The notes under the pieces: generated by a model
What the model was told of the DNA's origin: nothing
Seen by the model: the letters and a program-made list of their open reading frames with translations, nothing else
Databases searched by the model: none
Position numbers and translations under genes: made by a program
Source: M3007 sp031398055
GTDB lineage: Bacteria; Bacteroidota; Bacteroidia; Chitinophagales; Saprospiraceae
Length of the DNA: 29,750 bases
Reading direction: 5' to 3'
NCBI GenBank assembly: GCA_031398055.1
Contig: JANNMS010000274.1
Coordinates: 1-29,750 of the forward strand
In this document: positions 16,903 to 21,537 of the stretch, in pieces
How positions within the stretch are numbered: the stretch's first letter is position 1
Layout of the letters: the number at the start of each line of letters is the position of its first letter

Positions 16903-17280
16903 ATGGTTCGTCAACTCTTTTCCTGCATCGGTTTGTTTGCCCTCGGGTTCTGTCTTTTTTCGACAGCCTTGCAAACCTGCGGCACGATGTCGTGCGGCTC
17001 GGCGAGTGGTTCGGAAAGTTGCGGTTTTACGAAAAATGAAATCCCAAAATCCTGCTCACCTTTTGATGATTGCGGCAAAGAATCGGGCAGCCAAAGTCCT
17101 CGTGGTTGCTGTATTTGCATCCCAAATTGTTGTGTTTTCATCGTCCCGGAAGTCAAATACGATTTGTGTTTGACGGTGCCGGGCGAGTTTTCAACGCGAC
17201 TTTTTGGCGAGCAGTTTTTTGCTTTGCAGTCGGTTGACTTTTCAATTTGGCGACCGCCTGTTTTTGAAGTTTATGGATAA
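16903..17280 (+). CDS. Small Cys-rich secreted protein
   Basis: 125 residues with an N-terminal hydrophobic segment (RQLFSCIGLFALGFCLFSTAL) as signal peptide or membrane anchor; a lipobox-like end at Cys26 is possible. There are 13 cysteines, 11 of them from residue 26 on, including the dense cluster CCICIPNCC at 69-77. The Cys-poor tail ends RPPVFEVYG. Secreted Cys clusters like this suit metal binding or a disulfide-rich fold, but no metal-transport gene is nearby, so this is only a guess. An overlapping frame starting at 16850 lacks a signal peptide and is rejected. The final residues and the stop codon fall inside a dispersed repeat (17270-17371). Confidence 0.65.
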   Translation: MVRQLFSCIGLFALGFCLFSTALQTCGTMSCGSASGSESCGFTKNEIPKSCSPFDDCGKESGSQSPRGCCICIPNCCVFIVPEVKYDLCLTVPGEFSTRLFGEQFFALQSVDFSIWRPPVFEVYG

Positions 17281-17371
17281 AATGTTTGAATCAGAATTTG
17301 TGGAATTTTAGAATTTACAGAATGCTGCAAATTTAGAAAATTCTAAAATTCCGCAAATTCTGATTCAGAAC
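17270..17371. repeat. TCTGAATCAGAATTT palindromic element, copy C
   Basis: It starts with the flank TTTATGGATAAAATG seen at copies A and B and runs to AAATTCTGATTCAGAA. The core differs at a few places (TTTGAATCAG at the start). It sits between the two small Cys-rich genes. The TAA in its flank serves as the stop codon of the upstream gene. Confidence 0.85.
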
Positions 17372-17410
17372 ACTTGCATTTATTTTCAAAAACTTAAATT
17401 TTCAAAAAAA

Positions 17411-17608
17411 ATGTCTAAAAATAAATTTCTCGCGCTCGGCGCGTCCATTTTCCTCGCTGCATCCATCGCATTTTTCACGGCCAAAGCCAACGGCACTTGC
17501 TGCCAAACTTCGGCTAGCTGCGATGTCGAAGCAGGCACTTGCAACGGCGTTCCTTGCGAAACGAGCAGCAGTTGCTGCCCAATCGAAGGTTGCCCACTTT
17601 GCAAGTAA
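17411..17608 (+). CDS. Very small Cys-rich secreted peptide
   Basis: 65 residues: a basic start (MSKNK), a hydrophobic signal stretch to about residue 26 (cut near AKA-NG), and a 38-residue mature part with nine cysteines (30, 31, 37, 44, 49, 55, 56, 61, 64), ending PLCK. The reading frame is supported by the good signal peptide, the repeat-bounded upstream gap and the terminator just downstream. It has the look of a secreted disulfide-rich or metal-binding peptide. It is unlike the upstream gene in sequence but shares the design, so the two may have related roles. Confidence 0.65.
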   Translation: MSKNKFLALGASIFLAASIAFFTAKANGTCCQTSASCDVEAGTCNGVPCETSSSCCPIEGCPLCK

Positions 17609-17642
17609 TCCTCTGGAAATTGGATAAAATTTCAATGATTTT

Positions 17643-17675
17643 GGGGCGGCTGAGTTTTCAGCCGTCCCTTTTTTT
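17643..17675 (+). terminator. Rho-independent terminator after the Cys-rich genes
   Basis: GGGGCGGCTGA (17643-17653) pairs with TCAGCCGTCCC (17658-17668), one wobble/mismatch, with a 4-nt loop. Seven T follow (17669-17675). It ends transcription from the plus strand and abuts the stop codon of the convergent helicase gene at 17674. Confidence 0.85.
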
Positions 17676-20106
17676 ATTCCTTCGCCGCCAATCCAATGTA
17701 TTGTTGTACCATTTTCAAATCGCCAAAGCTGTATTTTTCTCCAAAATGCGCTTTTGCCTCGCTACTCGAAATCGTTTTGTTTTTGACAAAAAACTCTGCG
17801 ATTTCGTGGACATTTTCCTCGTCCATCATTTCAAAAATACTCAACTCGCCGAGGCCGATAAAATGCGCCAAATGACCTTCAATCGTGCTGCGAACCATCG
17901 AACGTTCGTGCGCAATTTCTTCCAGATTTTTCCCGGATTTGAACAAATCGAAACTCACTTTTTTGGTGTCGGGTTTTTCAAATCCGAGTGTGATTTGCGG
18001 TTTGGCGATGCCATTTTTTGTGCAATAATCATCCACGATTTGGATGATTTCGTTGCCAAATTGTTTCACTTTTTCCCCGCCGATGCCTTTGATTTTTCGC
18101 AGCGCGGTCAAATTCGTCGGCAGCCGGAGCACCAATTCTTCCATTGATTTGACGGATAAAATGTTGTACTGCAATTCGTTGAGGTCGGCAGCGGTTTCGT
18201 CGCGCCATTTTTTGAGTGAAATGTAAAGTTTTGGGTGCAGCATTCCGGCAGGCACTTTTTCGGCGGGCGCGGGTTTCGGTGCGGCGCGGAAATCAAGTTC
18301 GGCGTTGGCCTGCGTCCGCAAGTGTTTTTGGGCAGAAAATCCGTTTTTCGCCGCGACGAAACATTGTTTTTTTACAAAAATCTCTTTTTCCAATGCCTCC
18401 GTTGCTTCGGTAGCGGATTTCCGGACGTTCGCGTTGTCGGTTTCGACGTGGATATTTTTAAAAGCCGGGAGCAGTTCTTTTTCGATTTTTTCCTCAAAAT
18501 ACGCTCCTGCTTTTTGAATTCGTTGCTGCAAATCGGGGTTTTCTTCCGGCAAAATTTGGGTTTGGAAATAACTGTAAATCTGCGGTTTGAATTTTTCGGC
18601 CACCGAAAAAATGGCGTTTTCGGCCAGCACCCAAGTCGTTTTGAACTGCGAAATCGCCCCGGCAGCCAGCGAATTTTCATGTTCCAAAAGGATGCGGTTG
18701 AGGTTTTCAAAACGCCTTTTTATCCGTCCAAAATCGAAAAGTTCGAACACGAGCGACTGCTGAAATTCAATTTTTGACTGAAAAAGTTGCGCCTCGTCGG
18801 GCGTGTTTTTTTCGATTTCGTCGGTGTAATTCTGCACGACCGAGTCGGTTTTGATGCTCCGCGAATCGATTTTCGAACGCAAAACGATGCCCTCAAAACT
18901 TTTGCAACGGCTCAAAGCCACATAAACTTGGCCGTGCGCAAAAGCAGCGTTGGCATCAATTATCGCCCGCTCGAATGTCAAGCCCTGACTTTTATGAATC
19001 GTGATTGCCCAAGCCAATTTCAGTGGATAATGCCTGAAAACGCCCAGTTTTTCCTCGTCAATTTGTTTGGTTTGCTCGTTCAAAGTGTACTTCACATTTT
19101 CCCATTCGACCCGCGTGACCTCGATTTCGTGCGCATCTTTTGGGCATTTTACAAAAATTGACGAGTCGTCAATGCGCGTGACTTTCCCGATTTTTCCGTT
19201 GTAAAAAAGTTTTTCGCGGCTGATGTCATTTTTTACAAACATGACTTGCGCGCCGATTTTGACCTCCAAAGTTTCGTCAGTCGGATAGGCGGAGGCTGGA
19301 AAATCATTCTCGATTTCGGCTTTGAAATTGTAAGAATGGGTCGGAATTGCGGCCAATCTTTCTAAATTTATCTGCGCAGCGGCGGCGACGTGCGAGGTCA
19401 AAGTGATGTACGCATCGTCTTCTTTTGGTTTGAAATTGGGGACAAAACGGCTGTTCAACGTCGCCAAAACCTCGGAATCAATCAAATTGTCACGCACTTT
19501 ATTGAGCAAATGAATGAACGTCTCGTCCGACTGCCGGTAAATATGTTTGAGTTCGATGCTCACCGGATTGGTTTTTTGCAAGGCCAAACTGCCAAAAAAA
19601 TAGGCCGTTTGATAATGGTCTCGGAGCATGAACCAATCTTCGTCGCGGACAATCGGGGGGAGTTGGTGCAGGTCGCCGATCATCAAAAGTTGCACGCCGC
19701 CGAAAGGTTGGTACGGGTTTTTGAACCGCCGCAGCACCTCGTCGATGCCGTCCAAAACATCGGCGCGAACCATCGAAATTTCATCAATCACCAGTAAATC
19801 AAGGCTTTGGATCAAGCGGATTTTTTCGCGGGTAAATTTCCGCTGCCGGTTCATGTCGCCCGCGCTGCCCGGCAAAATGACGCCAAACGGCAATTGAAAA
19901 AACGAGTGGATCGTCACGCCGCCCGCGTTGATGGCGGCCACGCCGGTCGGCGCGACGACGACCATGCGTTTGACCGATTCCTTTTTGATTTGGTGCAAAA
20001 AAGTGGTTTTGCCGGTACCTGCTTTTCCGGTGAGGAAAATATTTTTGTGGGTGTTCCGCACAAAATCAAAGGCAGTTTCGAGTTGGGGGTTGGTTTGAAA
20101 TTCCAT
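17674..20106 (-). CDS. Pif1/RecD2-like helicase with HRDC and C-terminal HTH domains
   Basis: 810 residues. The N-terminal third is an SF1B helicase of the Pif1-like kind: Walker A GKAGTGKTT at 27-35, motif Ia APTGVAAINAGGVTIHSFF, Walker B LLVIDEISM at 104-112, motif III GDLHQLPP at 144-151, and a UvrD-like C-terminal motif HKSQGLTFERAIID. A linker of about 180 residues follows. An HRDC domain (about 630-700, containing LRKIKGIGGEKVKQFG) and a helix-turn-helix/RQC-like tail (about 713-810, FKSGKNLEEIAHERSMVRSTIEGHL) are both found in RecQ-type DNA repair helicases. It most likely unwinds DNA in recombination or replication-fork repair. It starts 21 bp after the PIN gene on the same strand, so co-transcription with the toxin-like pair is likely. 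Confidence 0.88.
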   Translation of the reverse strand: MEFQTNPQLETAFDFVRNTHKNIFLTGKAGTGKTTFLHQIKKESVKRMVVVAPTGVAAINAGGVTIHSFFQLPFGVILPGSAGDMNRQRKFTREKIRLIQSLDLLVIDEISMVRADVLDGIDEVLRRFKNPYQPFGGVQLLMIGDLHQLPPIVRDEDWFMLRDHYQTAYFFGSLALQKTNPVSIELKHIYRQSDETFIHLLNKVRDNLIDSEVLATLNSRFVPNFKPKEDDAYITLTSHVAAAAQINLERLAAIPTHSYNFKAEIENDFPASAYPTDETLEVKIGAQVMFVKNDISREKLFYNGKIGKVTRIDDSSIFVKCPKDAHEIEVTRVEWENVKYTLNEQTKQIDEEKLGVFRHYPLKLAWAITIHKSQGLTFERAIIDANAAFAHGQVYVALSRCKSFEGIVLRSKIDSRSIKTDSVVQNYTDEIEKNTPDEAQLFQSKIEFQQSLVFELFDFGRIKRRFENLNRILLEHENSLAAGAISQFKTTWVLAENAIFSVAEKFKPQIYSYFQTQILPEENPDLQQRIQKAGAYFEEKIEKELLPAFKNIHVETDNANVRKSATEATEALEKEIFVKKQCFVAAKNGFSAQKHLRTQANAELDFRAAPKPAPAEKVPAGMLHPKLYISLKKWRDETAADLNELQYNILSVKSMEELVLRLPTNLTALRKIKGIGGEKVKQFGNEIIQIVDDYCTKNGIAKPQITLGFEKPDTKKVSFDLFKSGKNLEEIAHERSMVRSTIEGHLAHFIGLGELSIFEMMDEENVHEIAEFFVKNKTISSSEAKAHFGEKYSFGDLKMVQQYIGLAAKE

Positions 20107-20127
20107 GTTTGCTTATGTTTTGGCGGC

Positions 20128-20568
20128 TCAATTCAAGATTTGGACTTTCCTTTTGAGGCATACATCTTCAAAATCTCTTTGGTTAAAAGTTGCAAAAAAG
20201 TCTATGCGGACTTTTTTATCTTCCAAAATTCCTCGAATGACCGAATCCACCAAACTATGGGTCAAAAACCCAAACTTTGCCTGCTGGAAAGCCTTTTTTA
20301 AAGATAGTTCGCGGTATTCGGATTCATCCAAAAGTTGGATGTTTGGTTTTTGGAGGTAATCTTCAAATTGGAACAATTGTTTTTGCCGTCGGGCTAATCT
20401 GGTATTTACGAATTCATATAGCGTTGGCCATGGAATCAAAACCGTGAATTTGTTCCGTTCTACCAATTCAATGATGGAAACTGCTGTTTCATGTTGCAAA
20501 ACATTGCTTTGTTTATCCAATAATGCAATCCAAAATCCCGAATCGGTAAGCAAGTATTTTTGGTTCAT
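20128..20568 (-). CDS. PIN-domain ribonuclease, VapC-like
   Basis: 146 residues with the PIN acidic set: Asp9 in YLLTDSGFWIAL, Glu52 in TLYEF, Asp108 in SLVDSVI, and Asp132 in the final ATFNQRDF motif (the order D, E, D, D matches VapC-type nucleases). PIN toxins cleave tRNA or other RNAs and are neutralised by a partner. The start overlaps the stop of the upstream gene (ATGA), as is usual for toxin-antitoxin pairs, and the upstream partner is not a known antitoxin family. It may instead be a housekeeping PIN protein working with the helicase that follows 21 bp downstream. Confidence 0.8.
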   Translation of the reverse strand: MNQKYLLTDSGFWIALLDKQSNVLQHETAVSIIELVERNKFTVLIPWPTLYEFVNTRLARRQKQLFQFEDYLQKPNIQLLDESEYRELSLKKAFQQAKFGFLTHSLVDSVIRGILEDKKVRIDFFATFNQRDFEDVCLKRKVQILN

Positions 20569-20897
20569 TGGACGACATCTTCAAGAATGGACGAAACATG
20601 GGCATAACCTTCCCACGGCGCACGAGTTCGGTTTCCCTGCAAAAACTTACCTTTTACTTTACCTGTCGTTTCATCTCGCCAAATGATGTACAATCGGTCA
20701 GATTTCTCTAAATGGGCGACACTTTCTATTTCATTTTTCAATTCCGAAATGAAATCATCCTCGGAAATAGGGAACTCAAAAACAGCAAGACCATTTCCAC
20801 ATTCTTTGGCTTCGTGTTTATCCAAAAAGGTGTACAAGCCGGGGTAATCACCTTTAAATCCGAGGTCGTAGGATAAAAAAACAGTTTTCTTTTCCAT
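20565..20897 (-). CDS. Small SYD-motif protein, possible Cas2/ferredoxin-like fold; partner of the PIN gene
   Basis: 110 residues from the ATG at 20897; an upstream in-frame ATG at 20993 would add a Lys/Arg-rich stretch that looks like read-through of the leader. The first strand KKTVFLSYDLG, the helix around YPGLYTFLDKHEA and the strands GLAVFEFP recall the first half of Cas2/VapD-like ferredoxin folds, with an Asp (Asp11) at the end of strand 1 as in Cas2. The second half has a helix (FISELKNEIESVAH) and a strand DRLYIIWRD, then a tail with GKFLQGNRTRAPWEGY. I do not recognise a named family. The 4-bp overlap with the PIN gene and the size suit an antitoxin or RNA-binding partner. This is inference from fold-like pattern only. 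Confidence 0.6.
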   Translation of the reverse strand: MEKKTVFLSYDLGFKGDYPGLYTFLDKHEAKECGNGLAVFEFPISEDDFISELKNEIESVAHLEKSDRLYIIWRDETTGKVKGKFLQGNRTRAPWEGYAHVSSILEDVVQ

Positions 20898-20915
20898 TTT
20901 AGAATATTTTTTGAG

Positions 20916-20945
20916 CAAAGGTAAACCCCTGCCCCGCTTTTCAAA
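20916..20945 (-). promoter_or_regulatory. Candidate promoter of the SYD/PIN/helicase operon
   Basis: On the minus strand a TTTG (-33 box, 20945-20942) is followed by an 18-nt spacer and TACCTTTG (-7 box, 20923-20916), an exact TAnnTTTG match. The ATG at 20897 is 18 bp further, leaving a short leader. The palindrome at 20964-20979 lies 18 bp upstream of its -33 box. Confidence 0.6.
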
Positions 20946-20963
20946 AAGAGAAAAATCCAGCCC

Positions 20964-20979
20964 TACGAAAAAAATCGTA
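20964..20979. promoter_or_regulatory. BlaI-type operator palindrome 1 (TACGA-N6-TCGTA)
   Basis: TACGAAAAAAATCGTA is a perfect 5-6-5 palindrome. It lies between the two divergent promoters, upstream of the -33 box of each. Its centre is 31 bp from that of operator 2, about three helical turns, so two repressor dimers could bind the same face of the DNA. Confidence 0.7.
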
Positions 20980-20986
20980 CCAAAAA

Positions 20987-21019
20987 TTTGCATCTACGAT
21001 TTTTGTCGTACTACCTTTG
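20987..21019 (+). promoter_or_regulatory. Promoter of the blaI-blaR1-like operon
   Basis: TTTG at 20987-20990 (-33), a 21-nt spacer, and TACCTTTG at 21012-21019 (-7), exact to the Bacteroidota consensus. The transcript would start near 21025 and carry a leader of about 105 nt before blaI. Operator 2 fills the spacer, so repressor binding would block sigma-factor contact directly. Confidence 0.7.
20995..21010. promoter_or_regulatory. BlaI-type operator palindrome 2 (TACGA-N6-TCGTA)
   Basis: TACGATTTTTGTCGTA lies exactly between the -33 and -7 boxes of the blaI promoter, the typical position for a BlaI/MecI-family repressor. Confidence 0.75.
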
Positions 21020-21035
21020 ACCATTCATAAAACAG

Positions 21036-21098
21036 AAAGATGTCGAGGCGGTTGGTCTTTGAAAAAAAGCCAACCATTTTTCCCGACATCTTTTTTTT
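21036..21098 (+). terminator. Leader stem-loop with T8 tail: attenuator or small-RNA terminator
   Basis: AAAGATGTCG (21036-21045) pairs with CGACATCTTT (21084-21093). Inside it, GGTTGG (21050-21055) pairs with CCAACC (21070-21075), and CTTT (21057-21060) with AAAG (21066-21069). Eight T follow (21091-21098). It is placed between the blaI promoter and operator 3, inside the leader, so RNA polymerase must read through it to reach blaI. It could define a short RNA of about 70-75 nt or act as an attenuator. Confidence 0.75.
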
Positions 21099-21108
21099 AA
21101 ACCTGATC

Positions 21109-21124
21109 TACGATAAAAATCGTA
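21109..21124. promoter_or_regulatory. BlaI-type operator palindrome 3 (TACGA-N6-TCGTA)
   Basis: TACGATAAAAATCGTA ends 5 bp before the blaI ATG at 21130 and 11 bp after the T run of the leader stem-loop. A repressor bound here could block elongating polymerase or the ribosome-entry region. It lies far downstream (114 bp centre to centre) from operator 2. Confidence 0.7.
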
Positions 21125-21129
21125 CAACG

Positions 21130-21534
21130 ATGAACGACTATCAAATTCCAGTCCCGACCGACGCAGAACTCGAAATCCTGCAAGTTTTGTGGTCAAAACC
21201 GCGCGAAACCGTCCGTTTTGTCTCCGACACCATCAACAATCGCCGCCCGCCCGAACTCCAAAGTGGCTACACGACCACGCTCAAACAAATGCAGGTGATG
21301 CTCGACAAAGGATTGTTGACCCGCGAAATCGACGGGCGAAACCATTTTTACACCGCAGCCCTGCCCCGCGAAACCACCCAAAATCTGGTCGTCCGCGACC
21401 TCGCCAATTTGGCTTTCGAGGGCAGCGCGGCCTCGCTCGCGATGCGTGCGCTCGGTGGTGGCAAAACGACGCCCGAAGAATTGCAAAAAATCAAAGATTT
21501 GATTCTCGAAATTGAGCAACAACAAAAATTTTAA
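21130..21534 (+). CDS. BlaI/MecI/CopY-family transcriptional repressor
   Basis: 134 residues from ATG 21130; a longer frame from 21040 would translate the leader stem-loop and is rejected. The family pattern is complete: PTDAELEILQVLW (9-21), first part of the winged helix, and GYTTTLKQMQVMLDKGLLTRE (46-66), the recognition helix and wing. The C-terminal dimerisation part ends in an acidic helix. The region LANLAFEGSAASLAM (91-105) corresponds to the site where BlaI-type repressors are cut by their partner sensor protease. The stop is 3 bp before the blaR1-like start, so the two are one operon. It very likely binds the TACGA-N6-TCGTA palindromes upstream and represses its own operon. Confidence 0.92.
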   Translation: MNDYQIPVPTDAELEILQVLWSKPRETVRFVSDTINNRRPPELQSGYTTTLKQMQVMLDKGLLTREIDGRNHFYTAALPRETTQNLVVRDLANLAFEGSAASLAMRALGGGKTTPEELQKIKDLILEIEQQQKF

Positions 21535-21537
21535 GCA

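Noticed and set aside
16850..17173. Overlapping plus-strand ORF covering the Cys-rich gene in another frame
   Set aside because: It is Arg/Lys-rich with no signal peptide, and the 16903 frame explains the same DNA better.
20898..20993. Longer N-terminus for the SYD-motif protein
   Set aside because: The extra 32 residues overlap the promoter boxes and operator 1 and look like non-coding DNA.
21040..21129. Longer N-terminus for the BlaI-like repressor
   Set aside because: It would translate the leader stem-loop and operator 3; the family N-terminus starts at the ATG at 21130.
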